Part shown: one piece after another, positions 32,234 to 40,269 of the stretch
Numbering within the stretch: position 1 is the first letter of the stretch
Layout of the letters: every line of letters begins with the position of its first letter
Virus record (IMG/VR): IMGVR_UViG_3300025617_001059
Location: 1-41,859 of that record
Origin: a virus
Length of the DNA: 41,859 bases
Reading direction: 5' to 3' (one strand)
The notes under the pieces: model-generated
What the model saw: only the letters and a program-made list of their open reading frames with translations
Told to the model about the DNA's origin: nothing
Databases searched by the model: none
Position numbers and translations under genes: made by a program

Positions 32234-32917
32234 ATGCAAAAAGATTATGAATATTACTTCAACAGAATGCCGGGGAGAGATCCTTGGCGTAATAATCTTA
32301 TCTATACTAGTTTAATCTCTAACGATAAAAAAACATTTTGCAAATGGTTTTACAACGATCCTAAATATCATAAAAATCAAAACGAAGTTGTAGATCCTGC
32401 ATTAATGACAGATAAGTTTGAACGTGAAGTTCGAATGTTAACAAAGGTATACGATAACTTTCCACAGCATGTTCCTGAGATACTAGATATTGATTACTCA
32501 TCACAAAAGATTTTTTTAAAAGTCGACGGTGATGATTTTTGGCAAAGAAGTTTAACTGACAGTTGCTCATACGATGATATATTAGTAGACTGGCAGGAAC
32601 AAATGATAGATATCATACAAGCACACAAAAGTCTTGGATTGTACAAATACAGTATGCACCCTAGCAGTTATTTTATTGTCAACGGAAAATTAAAAAGCAT
32701 AAATTATTTTTTCTGTTATCATAAGGATGAAGGCCCGATCCGCATATGTGATCATTCTAGTCACATATATCATACTAGACAAGACGAAATGAAAAAATAT
32801 ATTACTGATTTGGGTATAGGTTGGGATAGTCCTGAGCCATTAAACGTACTAGAAAAATTATGCTGGAACAGTTTTAGAAGTCATTATCCGGAGGAGTTTA
32901 TTAATCGTGTCATTTAA
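32234..32917 (+). CDS. Kinase-fold-like protein (degenerate)
   Basis: 227 residues. FCKWFYND has a Lys (K37) where the ATP-binding Lys would be, and DKFEREVRMLTKV resembles the alpha-C helix. QKIFLKVDGDDF resembles the hinge, and YSMHPSSYFIVNGKLKSINYFFCY the catalytic loop and DFG region. In that region the metal-binding Asp is Asn (N157) and HRD is MHP, so catalysis by the usual mechanism is doubtful. Paralogue of the protein at 27063, which keeps the Asp. Both stand at or near the head of a block of 2OG genes. Confidence 0.5.
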   Translation: MQKDYEYYFNRMPGRDPWRNNLIYTSLISNDKKTFCKWFYNDPKYHKNQNEVVDPALMTDKFEREVRMLTKVYDNFPQHVPEILDIDYSSQKIFLKVDGDDFWQRSLTDSCSYDDILVDWQEQMIDIIQAHKSLGLYKYSMHPSSYFIVNGKLKSINYFFCYHKDEGPIRICDHSSHIYHTRQDEMKKYITDLGIGWDSPEPLNVLEKLCWNSFRSHYPEEFINRVI

Positions 32918-33473
32918 AATTATTCCGTTTTCTAAGGAACTTGATTTAACTAATTTTTATCACGAAGCAAAACAAAGAGGATACGAAAATAATGCCAGCG
33001 AACATATGTTAGTAGGCTGTTTTCAAAATGAAAGAAAAAGTCAAACATGGATTCTCTACTATAATAACGAACCTGTAGGAAGTGTGGCAGCTCATACTTT
33101 TGACGAAATGGGGGAAGACTGTTATCGTGTTGCCGCTAGGACATGTGTGTTTACAGATAAACTTCCAGAAGGTAAGACGTTACGAACACGCAACCAGATA
33201 GTAACACACCAACATGCTACTTCACAATTCCTTATTCCTGCATGTATTGATTGGGCTGGTAGAGATAACAATCTGTTTATTACATCTAATAATCTAGAAG
33301 GCGGATCACAGCGTATTGTGCATAATGTATACTTTCCTGCAATGGCAAAAACAGGACAAGCAGAACGTGTATGCGATATGGAATATAGAGGAACCGTTCA
33401 AACTGTTTGGAAGTTAAACGCAGAACGTTTCTATGAAGAGCTCAATAAGTATCCTCGTTGGGGGCAACAATGA
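32907..33473 (+). CDS. GNAT-like acyltransferase (tentative)
   Basis: 188 residues from GTG at 32907, with GGAGGAG 10 bases upstream; no ATG lies near. The layout is GNAT-like: a helix-rich start (LTNFYHEAKQRGYENN), WILYYNNEPVGSVAAHTFD (strands 2-4), YRVAARTCVFTDKLPEG, a His-rich centre, and NLFITSNNLEGGSQRIVHNVYFPA resembling the later acceptor-side strands. The glycine-rich acetyl-CoA loop is not clear. It could be an acyltransferase or a related phage protein of unknown role. Confidence 0.45.
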   Translation: MSFKIIPFSKELDLTNFYHEAKQRGYENNASEHMLVGCFQNERKSQTWILYYNNEPVGSVAAHTFDEMGEDCYRVAARTCVFTDKLPEGKTLRTRNQIVTHQHATSQFLIPACIDWAGRDNNLFITSNNLEGGSQRIVHNVYFPAMAKTGQAERVCDMEYRGTVQTVWKLNAERFYEELNKYPRWGQQ

Positions 33474-34903
33474 GTGTCCAATTATTCAACACATCCCATC
33501 AGTCTAAAATCGTATATTGCATAACTGATTACACGCAGATCTATCACAGTGGCTATGCAAAAGAAACTGCTAAGAATCTAAGCGACTATATGATTTCAAA
33601 AATAACTAGACACGGTCGAGATATACTAATCGGCGACAACGTACAAGAGCTAGTTAATACTGCATGTGAGTATAATTACAGTCACGCTGTTGTTCTTGCC
33701 ATCGGCACGAGTCCAAGACTAAGTGATAGACTGTATTCAGCGATTGATGAAAAATGTAAAGAGAATTTTTTATTAGCAGGACACATCTTAGATCGAGGTG
33801 ATAGCTATTACGAAATACACAGACAATTTTTTATTTTAAATTTACAGCAATATAAAGATATCGGATGTCCCTTTTTTGGCGAAGAAGAATTTGAAGAACA
33901 CACTAAGATAGAACCTATCCGAAGTAAAGAAGTAGTAAACAACGATAGTGAAATCCCAGTGTATGTTAATAAAGGCACTGTGTTGAAGAAGTACACGGAA
34001 AAACGATTTGGATGGAATCTATTTACAGTTGCCGTGGATCAGGACAAGACTCTTACTGATGTAGGAGACAAAATACGAAATAATAAAAAATACTTTTATT
34101 ACGAACACGAACATGTATTTCTTAGAGAGGTGACTGAACTATATCGTTATAGTCACTTCTGTAATAACTTTTTTGCTCCGTGGAATAGTGATAAACTAAG
34201 AAACGATGTAGAATTACAAAACAATCTAGAACATTACATCACTGTAGGCACAGGATTGAACTGGGTGTACAATATTAATAAAGTAGGCTTTAACGAAACT
34301 ACTAGAGTTACATTTACTGACAACAGTTTCAGTACTTTAAGATTTATGCAGACTATGGTTAATGAATGGGACGGTGCAGACTATCCTAGTTTTTATGAAA
34401 AGCATCACGATCTAATTCCTAACAGGCCATACATAACGGTAGATGAGGTTATGCCTGAACTTCGCATATGGTGGGAACAATTTACATCACAGTTTAAAAA
34501 CTGGATTGTAGTTTGGAATCAAATTAAACAGTTACAGTTTGAATATAAGCTGATCGATTATAATGCTAATTGGGACTTGTCGTGGATTGACCCTAATCTA
34601 AACACTCTTATAAATTTAAGTGATTTATATAATCACATTCCTTACGTTCCGTTTACTCCGTTGAAATATAGAGTTGCAAGAGAGAATAAACTAATTGACG
34701 AAATAAACAAAATTAATCCAGATTTCTATTTGTGTTTAACTAGCAGAGTGGGCAATGCGTTTACTGATGTCGAAGAAATATATTTCGGAAAGGCTAGTGA
34801 ATATCAATTGTGGGATATTAATAAATTCAATGTTCCGTTATGGCACGCCGATGAATGGAATAGTTATTGTCCTATTACAAAGGAAGTAAAAATACTAAAA
34901 TGA
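33470..34903 (+). CDS. Large protein of unknown function
   Basis: 477 residues from ATG at 33470, overlapping the previous stop (ATGA). The first 130 residues look like an alpha/beta domain (KIVYCITDYTQIYHSGYAK, HAVVLAIGTSPRLSDRLY, NFLLAGHILDRGD). The central part contains FFAPWNSDKLRNDVE and VGTGLNWVYNINKVGFNET, reminiscent of a small-molecule or methyltransferase-like pocket. The C-terminal 150 residues are Trp/Tyr/Asp-rich. I do not recognise the family. It may be the enzyme or scaffold that defines this block's substrate. Confidence 0.6.
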   Translation: MSVQLFNTSHQSKIVYCITDYTQIYHSGYAKETAKNLSDYMISKITRHGRDILIGDNVQELVNTACEYNYSHAVVLAIGTSPRLSDRLYSAIDEKCKENFLLAGHILDRGDSYYEIHRQFFILNLQQYKDIGCPFFGEEEFEEHTKIEPIRSKEVVNNDSEIPVYVNKGTVLKKYTEKRFGWNLFTVAVDQDKTLTDVGDKIRNNKKYFYYEHEHVFLREVTELYRYSHFCNNFFAPWNSDKLRNDVELQNNLEHYITVGTGLNWVYNINKVGFNETTRVTFTDNSFSTLRFMQTMVNEWDGADYPSFYEKHHDLIPNRPYITVDEVMPELRIWWEQFTSQFKNWIVVWNQIKQLQFEYKLIDYNANWDLSWIDPNLNTLINLSDLYNHIPYVPFTPLKYRVARENKLIDEINKINPDFYLCLTSRVGNAFTDVEEIYFGKASEYQLWDINKFNVPLWHADEWNSYCPITKEVKILK

Positions 34904-34916
34904 AAAGAGCATACAC

Positions 34917-35540
34917 ATGAAAGAGATTGATTTAAAATTTAATTTTAATAAACTTAAAGACTATGTACTAGAGGTTCAAACTGTTTATAAAAATCAGATG
35001 TGGACAGTAGGAAATCCAAACCGGTCCCTGTACACCGAACAAGAAATGTTAAAAATCAATCAAGACATTGATTCTCTTTGTCAAGAAGGACACACGCTTG
35101 AAGGACTAAAAAAGATTCACGGTTGGGTATTGTATGGACCGTTGGTCGACAGTACGGATATAGGACCTCCTTATAATTCAATTCGACCTAGAGATAAGTT
35201 ATTACTGCAACATACACAATTGTCTTATGGTGAAGGCAAAAACTTAATATCAAAAATTCCAGGACTTAAAAGAGCATTACTGGCAAAGTTTGATCCTGGT
35301 GCTGTTTTACCGTTGCATTCAGACAACGATAACGAAGCAAAAATACATATTCCTATTACATCAAACGACCGTTGTGAGTTTATTCTTGATGATATATCAT
35401 ACAAGTTACTACCGGGAAAAGCATACTATGTGGATACTACAATACCGCATACAGTTTTTAACTACGGCGACACAGAACGAACTCATCTAGTAATACACTT
35501 TGATAAACAATATACAGAGCAAGTATTGGAAGGCACATGA
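34917..35540 (+). CDS. Aspartyl/asparaginyl hydroxylase-like 2OG oxygenase
   Basis: 207 residues. AKFDPGAVLPLHSDNDNEAKIHIPI supplies H134 and D136. LLPGKAYYVDTTIPHTVFNYGDTERTHLVIHF supplies H178 and R188, with HxxxN and a ten-residue H-to-R spacing typical of AspH-like proteins. The N-terminal 110 residues are helical. It is a tandem neighbour of a second AspH-like gene. Likely to hydroxylate a side chain or a free amino-acid-like molecule. Confidence 0.78.
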   Translation: MKEIDLKFNFNKLKDYVLEVQTVYKNQMWTVGNPNRSLYTEQEMLKINQDIDSLCQEGHTLEGLKKIHGWVLYGPLVDSTDIGPPYNSIRPRDKLLLQHTQLSYGEGKNLISKIPGLKRALLAKFDPGAVLPLHSDNDNEAKIHIPITSNDRCEFILDDISYKLLPGKAYYVDTTIPHTVFNYGDTERTHLVIHFDKQYTEQVLEGT

Positions 35541-36184
35541 AAGAATTTTTTCAAACAGATGCAAAGTATCTAAAGCTAGACATACCTATTCCATCTATAG
35601 AAATGTACTTCGAAGCAGAAAATCTTATTGATAGATTTACAGCACATCGCCCTAGTGAACAATTACATCAAGGTTGGAAAAGTCTTACCTTATACGGACT
35701 AGATAACAATCGTCACGAAAACTGGAATGTCTATGGTTACAGTTCGGCCGCGCATGCCGCAAAAGATTTTGTTTGGTCTGAAGAAAGCAAAGCGTGTCCA
35801 ATAATTACTAATTGGTTACAGAACGTTTTTCCTTGTAATCGATACGGCAGAGTTAGACTGATGCTATTAGAGCCCGGTGGCTATATCGGATTTCACAGTG
35901 ACTCGAAAATGAGCGTAGCTGAAAATATAAACATTGCAATTACTAATCCTCCTGACTGCAAATGGTTATGGAAAGATGGAACTGAATTAGAAATGCAAGA
36001 AGGCGGCGTGTATGCAATGAATCTAAGTTACGAGCATAGTGTAGTAAATCGTAGTAACGAACCTCGACTACATATGATTGTTGCAAGACACGATAGTACC
36101 GAAGAATGGAAACAATTAATAAAGCAGTCTGCCGATGCTAGTAATCAGGACGGCGAATTTATATTGCTAGACGCTGTTCCTTAA
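35537..36184 (+). CDS. Aspartyl/asparaginyl hydroxylase-like 2OG oxygenase
   Basis: 215 residues. RLMLLEPGGYIGFHSDSKMS gives H120 and D122; GGVYAMNLSYEHSVVNRSNEPRLHMIV gives H167 and R177. The pattern EPGGYIxxHxD ... H-x-V-x-N matches the AspH-like cupin oxygenases. Its TAA stop forms TTAA together with the converging TauD-like gene's stop, so the two coding regions interlock by four bases. Coupled to the previous gene by an ATGA overlap. Confidence 0.78.
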   Translation: MKEFFQTDAKYLKLDIPIPSIEMYFEAENLIDRFTAHRPSEQLHQGWKSLTLYGLDNNRHENWNVYGYSSAAHAAKDFVWSEESKACPIITNWLQNVFPCNRYGRVRLMLLEPGGYIGFHSDSKMSVAENINIAITNPPDCKWLWKDGTELEMQEGGVYAMNLSYEHSVVNRSNEPRLHMIVARHDSTEEWKQLIKQSADASNQDGEFILLDAVP

Positions 36185-37023
36185 ATGTTAGTATAGTCCA
36201 GATCGTTAAAATCCATTACTGCTCTATGAAGTAATCTATTTTTCATATCAGGAAAAGGCCATCTTTTGTGTATACCTAAACTCTGTTCAGATATAATCAA
36301 ATCACCATCTCGCCAATCATGATGATACATATACTTTTCTTGAGTAGTATGCTCTACTAACGGTTGCTTAAATTCGTCACTTTCTTCTTTAGACATACCA
36401 ACAAAACGACTTATCTGCAGAAACGGAAAGAATAATCCGGTTTGTCCTGCTAGGTTAGTATGTACAATGTTTGGTGTAAAATGTTCTTGTCCTTCTTCAC
36501 CGTCTGTCCAATGACACATTTTAGCTTTTACATTTTGAATTTTTTGTTTAGTATCTTCATCAAGATCTCTATATGATAGTACGTTATTATTCCAAGTTGT
36601 TCGACTTCCGTGCGAGCCTTCAACAGCATAGAGCCATGTGACTTGCCTGCGGTCGGCATGTGTTGCATCGTTGCAATGCCATTGTAGTTCTTCTTCCATT
36701 CCTGCAAAGCCCGGATTGCCGTACGCATCTAGTGCGGCAGTTACTCTAATAATATAATCTTTTGAGTGAGGAACTATACATCCTCTGTATCCTGCTTTAT
36801 CAGGATGAGACAGTACTTCGCTATTAAATGCAAATGGATCTTTAAACATATCAAGTACACGTACTTCGTCATCTAATTCTAGTAATTGATTTCGAATTAC
36901 TACGCAAGTGTACTTTGCAATTAGTTTGCAGATATCGTCAATGTCTTGTTGCCGAGCATCCCTTAGATCTAAATTTTCTATTATTACGGTCCAGCCGTTT
37001 TCATGTAGTTTATAATCAATCAT
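36181..37023 (-). CDS. TauD/TfdA-like dioxygenase with H-x-N at the iron site
   Basis: 280 residues. MIDYKLHENGWTVIIENLDLRD and TCVVIRNQ open the TauD-type fold. The iron motif reads ELQWHCNDATH (H116, N118), with Asn in place of the usual Asp. Distal residues are intact: ISEQSLGIHKRW (H252) and NRLLHRAVMDF (R267). The same H-x-N occurs in the paralogue at 37858, while the one between them has H-x-D. Whether the enzyme still hydroxylates, or uses the freed site differently, is open. First Met overlaps the upstream TGA. Confidence 0.78.
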   Translation of the reverse strand: MIDYKLHENGWTVIIENLDLRDARQQDIDDICKLIAKYTCVVIRNQLLELDDEVRVLDMFKDPFAFNSEVLSHPDKAGYRGCIVPHSKDYIIRVTAALDAYGNPGFAGMEEELQWHCNDATHADRRQVTWLYAVEGSHGSRTTWNNNVLSYRDLDEDTKQKIQNVKAKMCHWTDGEEGQEHFTPNIVHTNLAGQTGLFFPFLQISRFVGMSKEESDEFKQPLVEHTTQEKYMYHHDWRDGDLIISEQSLGIHKRWPFPDMKNRLLHRAVMDFNDLDYTNI

Positions 37024-37868
37024 TGTTCTGTCCTGTGTTCTTGGTTAACGTAATCAAATAATGCACGGTGTATTCTGCGACTTTCTATAAATTCGCATCT
37101 GTCTCTTTTGTGCAGTCCTGACCACTGATCTGAAATTACAATATCTCCGGTGTCCCATTCGTGTACATACAAGTAAGACGGATCAGTAATATACTTCTTA
37201 ACTTCTAATATAATTTCTTTAGATTCTTCACGAGTCATACCTTCAAAATGATGTATTTGATTGAAGGGAAAATACATGTACTTGTTTCCAGTTTGATTCA
37301 TTCTTACAACTTTTGCTTTGTAGTCATTAACAATTTCTCCAGGAGGCCAATACGTACCGTCTGGATCTTGTTTAAAGGTATCTACATCAAAGTCTTGACT
37401 CTTCATTAACACTGCATATAGTGATTCTAATTCTTTTTTTATGCTGTTTGGCATTCGTTGATATGCTAGTATATTATTTGCATATGTAGTAGTGCTTCCT
37501 ATAACGTTGCGAACTCCATGCAACCATATTAGAGATGGTTTATGTTTTAACTGCCAATGAAAGTCGTGGTGCCAATCCATTTGTCCTACATGATCAGCAA
37601 TTCCTCCGTTCCCGCCTACTTTAAGTAGCAGTCCATTGGTGTCTGGAATTACGTACTCATTATCGTTTTCATATAATGCAGTGGGGCTATTAAACATCTT
37701 AATAACACGAAGTTGAGCTGGAACATCTATATTTTGTTTTTTTATAACAATTGTAGTATGTTTGTATATTAAATTGCTAATCAATTCAATATCATCATCA
37801 GTCGAATTGTTGAGATCAAATTTCTCAACAATAGGAGTCCAACCGTTATTATGAAGTCTATACTCCAT
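37020..37868 (-). CDS. TauD/TfdA-like dioxygenase, canonical H-x-D
   Basis: 282 residues from ATG at 37868, inside the end of the preceding paralogue (11-base overlap). MEYRLHNNGWTPIVEKFDL aligns with the starts of both neighbours. The iron motif is complete (QMDWHHDFHW: H100, D102), and DIVISDQWSGLHKRDR and ESRRIHRALFDY supply H253 and R268. It is the most diverged of the three, with a Gly-rich NGGIADH before the metal site. It probably has ordinary 2OG-dependent hydroxylase or related activity on an unknown substrate. Confidence 0.8.
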   Translation of the reverse strand: MEYRLHNNGWTPIVEKFDLNNSTDDDIELISNLIYKHTTIVIKKQNIDVPAQLRVIKMFNSPTALYENDNEYVIPDTNGLLLKVGGNGGIADHVGQMDWHHDFHWQLKHKPSLIWLHGVRNVIGSTTTYANNILAYQRMPNSIKKELESLYAVLMKSQDFDVDTFKQDPDGTYWPPGEIVNDYKAKVVRMNQTGNKYMYFPFNQIHHFEGMTREESKEIILEVKKYITDPSYLYVHEWDTGDIVISDQWSGLHKRDRCEFIESRRIHRALFDYVNQEHRTEQ

Positions 37869-38718
37869 CAGTATAATCTTGCTCCGGAAAATCAAATACT
37901 GCTCTATGCAACAGACGATTCTTAATGTTTGCAAATTTCCAACGCTTGTGAATTCCTAACCATTGTTCGCTTAGGACCAAGTCGCCGTCTTGCCAATCAT
38001 GGTGATAGCAATATTTTTCTTGAGTAGTGTATTCTGCTAACTCGTTTATAATAGGCTGACTTTCTTCAGCTGTCATTCCTTCGAATCTATCAATTTGTAA
38101 AAAAGGAAAAAACAGTCCTGTTTGACCTGCATTATTTGTATGTACAATGCAAGGTGTATAATCTTCTTTAACGTAACCTTTGTCTTGATCATCTCGATCG
38201 GAATCGTTTTGATCCAGTCCACCTTTCATATAGGCATGCAACCCTTTACAAAATTCTTTCTTGCTTTCATCCATATCTTGATATGAATATACATTATTAT
38301 TCCAACTAGTTCTCGAACCTTCAGTACCATATACTCCGTACAACCAAACGATTGGACGTCTGTCTTTTCGGTACGGATGATTACAGTGCCATACCATCTC
38401 GTCTTCGAACCCTGCAATCCCTTCAACACCGTGTTCGTTCAATGCTCCAGTAACTCGAGTTATCTTTCCGTCAGTTCCGGGAACATGATAGTGCATATAA
38501 TTAGGATCTGATTCTTCGTAAAATTCTTCAGGGTCTTTAAACAAATGTATTAGTCGCATTTCGTCTTCTAGTTCTAACATTTGATGTCTTAGAACTACAC
38601 AGGTATGTTTTGAAATTAACTTAGCAAGAAAATTGATATGTTCTTGAGTTGCATCACGTAAATCAAAGTTTTCGATAATGACAGTCCATCCGTTATTGTG
38701 TAATTTATAATCTATCAT
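37858..38718 (-). CDS. TauD/TfdA-like dioxygenase with H-x-N at the iron site
   Basis: 286 residues. The N-terminus is nearly identical to that of the protein at 36181. DEMVWHCNHPYRKDRRPIVWLYGVYG shows H111-C-N113 in place of H-x-D. LSEQWLGIHKRWKF (H257) and NRLLHRAVFDF (R272) are intact. A 20-residue acidic insertion (QNDSDRDDQDKG) lies before the YTPCIVHTNNAGQTGLFFPF block. First gene of the three-gene TauD unit, with AGGAAATACTAGG before its ATG and a late box about 75 bases upstream. Confidence 0.8.
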   Translation of the reverse strand: MIDYKLHNNGWTVIIENFDLRDATQEHINFLAKLISKHTCVVLRHQMLELEDEMRLIHLFKDPEEFYEESDPNYMHYHVPGTDGKITRVTGALNEHGVEGIAGFEDEMVWHCNHPYRKDRRPIVWLYGVYGTEGSRTSWNNNVYSYQDMDESKKEFCKGLHAYMKGGLDQNDSDRDDQDKGYVKEDYTPCIVHTNNAGQTGLFFPFLQIDRFEGMTAEESQPIINELAEYTTQEKYCYHHDWQDGDLVLSEQWLGIHKRWKFANIKNRLLHRAVFDFPEQDYTDGV

Positions 38719-38790
38719 AATCCTAGTATTTCCTTTTTGCGTTTCATATAGAAGTTTTTAATGATACAGTACATAATATCTTCATACTGA

Positions 38791-38798
38791 TATTTATT
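38791..38798 (-). promoter_or_regulatory. T4-type late promoter box
   Basis: The minus strand reads AATAAATA (7 of 8 to TATAAATA) within TATAATAAATATC. A start near 38785 would give a leader of about 67 bases to the TauD-like ATG at 38718. The 38719-38860 gap otherwise holds the terminator below and no gene. Confidence 0.5.
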
Positions 38799-38817
38799 AT
38801 ATGTTTTTAGTCAAAAG

Positions 38818-38847
38818 AAAAGGTCTGGCAATAAAGCGAGACCTTTT
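38818..38847 (-). terminator. Rho-independent terminator after the adhesin gene
   Basis: AAAAGGTCT and AGACCTTTT form a perfect 9-bp stem with a 12-base loop. On the minus strand the hairpin runs directly into TTTTCTTTT. It lies 14 bases beyond the adhesin stop codon. Confidence 0.8.
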
Positions 38848-38860
38848 CATGTAAGTTAAA

Positions 38861-40216
38861 TTAGTTTAAGTTTGCCCAACCGCCAGTTGTACCATCAGTA
38901 TTGCCTTGGAACTTAGGATTACCTGCACCGTCTCCGTCTGTAACAAATACCATCATTCCTGCTTCAGGGGACGGTATTGCCGCATCACGTGCAGATGCGT
39001 CTGCGTAAATACCAGTTTTAACTGCTCCTGGTACTTTTAAATGACTTCCTGTAAACGAGTATACATATGAACTGGAATTATTGTCTCCAATTGCAATCTG
39101 TAGTGTCGATGCTGGAGCACTGTCTGTTAGTGTTGCTCCAGCATCCCACGTTGTAAGTAATACAGGTCCAGGCAAATAGTCTCCAGAATAGTAACCACCA
39201 AACTTAAAGTTTGCAATTTTATCACCTGCTACTGTATCAACAGGGTTTGCAAGAGTTCCTCGTTGCGATTGGACAGATACATCTGGAGGATTAGAACCGT
39301 CAGTAATTAGATTGAATCTATATGCATCCTGTACTTCGGATGATAAGTTAACAGTACTAGAACCTATAATTGAATTTGCATTAATTTCGATGTCTGTATT
39401 GTCAAAGTCTGTAGCGTACACTCTACTAGCAACTCCGTCGACTAGAATCGCAGAATTGTCGCCAAACACACTGCCTGTTAGATCGCCTACAAACACACCA
39501 GATACTGTGTTTGTTTCTGTGTTAATAATCACAGTACTGTCAGAACCAATAATATCAATTTGCTGTTGACCGCCTGCGCCACCAGCACCAATTGGTGCAC
39601 CGTCGATTGTTGATCCTAATGGTAAGTTAACACCTACCCCATTAGTTCCGATTCCACTGTTACCAATCCACACTGTGTCTGACAAATAAATTTCTTTAAA
39701 CTTATTTGCAACGCTACCAATTTCGGCCGTACCATTGTTGATAGGTACAATATGATTTTGCACTTTTCCGTCTAAGTTAAACGTTCCAGTTACGCTGTCA
39801 ATCATTAAGGAGCTGTCGTCTGCAAAAATACTACCTTTGTAATCACCGGTAACATTGCCATCAACAGTTAAATTGCCAGTAATGTTGACGTTTCCTGAAC
39901 CAATAATATTGTTACCGTTTAAATCTAGGTCTTGTAGCATTGCGCCGTAACTAACTGTTGCTGAAATTGTATCAGCAACATCGTCGTATACAAAAGAAAC
40001 ACCTGAATGTGTTCCGCTAGTAAGTGCATTACCAGCCGCGTCTCGTGCATTCTCGTCTGTGTACCCTGTTATGGGCGATAAGTCTCTAAGTAATGTTGCG
40101 CCATCACCGACGTACATGCGCTGTTCGTCAGTAATCCATACAAGCTCACCGTCCTGTGGCGCTGTAGCTAGAACTTGACGTTCCGCTTCTGTTCCTCGTC
40201 TAATTTGCAAAGGCAT
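38861..40216 (-). CDS. Tail-fibre/adhesin protein with Mtd-like N-terminal domain
   Basis: 451 residues. The start MPLQIRRGTEAERQVLATAP and ELVWITDEQRMYVGDGATLL matches the N-terminal attachment domain of Mtd-type and other phage receptor-binding proteins (IQ-RRGT-AE ... GE---T---K-Y-GDG). A long Gly/Asn/Asp/Thr-rich beta-repeat body follows, with recurring NITGNLTVDGNVTGDYKGSIF and VFVGDLTGSVFGDNSA units. The C-terminal tip ends GNTDGTTGGWANLN. It is a virion protein, probably for host attachment. AGGAG lies before the ATG, with a late box upstream and a terminator downstream. Confidence 0.85.
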   Translation of the reverse strand: MPLQIRRGTEAERQVLATAPQDGELVWITDEQRMYVGDGATLLRDLSPITGYTDENARDAAGNALTSGTHSGVSFVYDDVADTISATVSYGAMLQDLDLNGNNIIGSGNVNITGNLTVDGNVTGDYKGSIFADDSSLMIDSVTGTFNLDGKVQNHIVPINNGTAEIGSVANKFKEIYLSDTVWIGNSGIGTNGVGVNLPLGSTIDGAPIGAGGAGGQQQIDIIGSDSTVIINTETNTVSGVFVGDLTGSVFGDNSAILVDGVASRVYATDFDNTDIEINANSIIGSSTVNLSSEVQDAYRFNLITDGSNPPDVSVQSQRGTLANPVDTVAGDKIANFKFGGYYSGDYLPGPVLLTTWDAGATLTDSAPASTLQIAIGDNNSSSYVYSFTGSHLKVPGAVKTGIYADASARDAAIPSPEAGMMVFVTDGDGAGNPKFQGNTDGTTGGWANLN

Positions 40217-40250
40217 TTATGTCTCCTGGCAATAATTCATTCTATGCAAG

Positions 40251-40258
40251 TATTTATC
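40251..40258 (-). promoter_or_regulatory. T4-type late promoter box
   Basis: The minus strand reads GATAAATA (7 of 8) about 35 bases before the adhesin ATG at 40216, followed by a normal leader with AGGAG. It occupies most of the 40217-40269 gap. Confidence 0.6.
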
Positions 40259-40269
40259 CAGACTAACCA

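Noticed and set aside
12247-38718. A RiPP system with short precursor peptides next to the rSAM genes
   Set aside because: Genes overlap or nearly touch and the few gaps are too small and promoter-filled. I saw no short open frame with a leader-core layout, although a modified larger protein remains possible.
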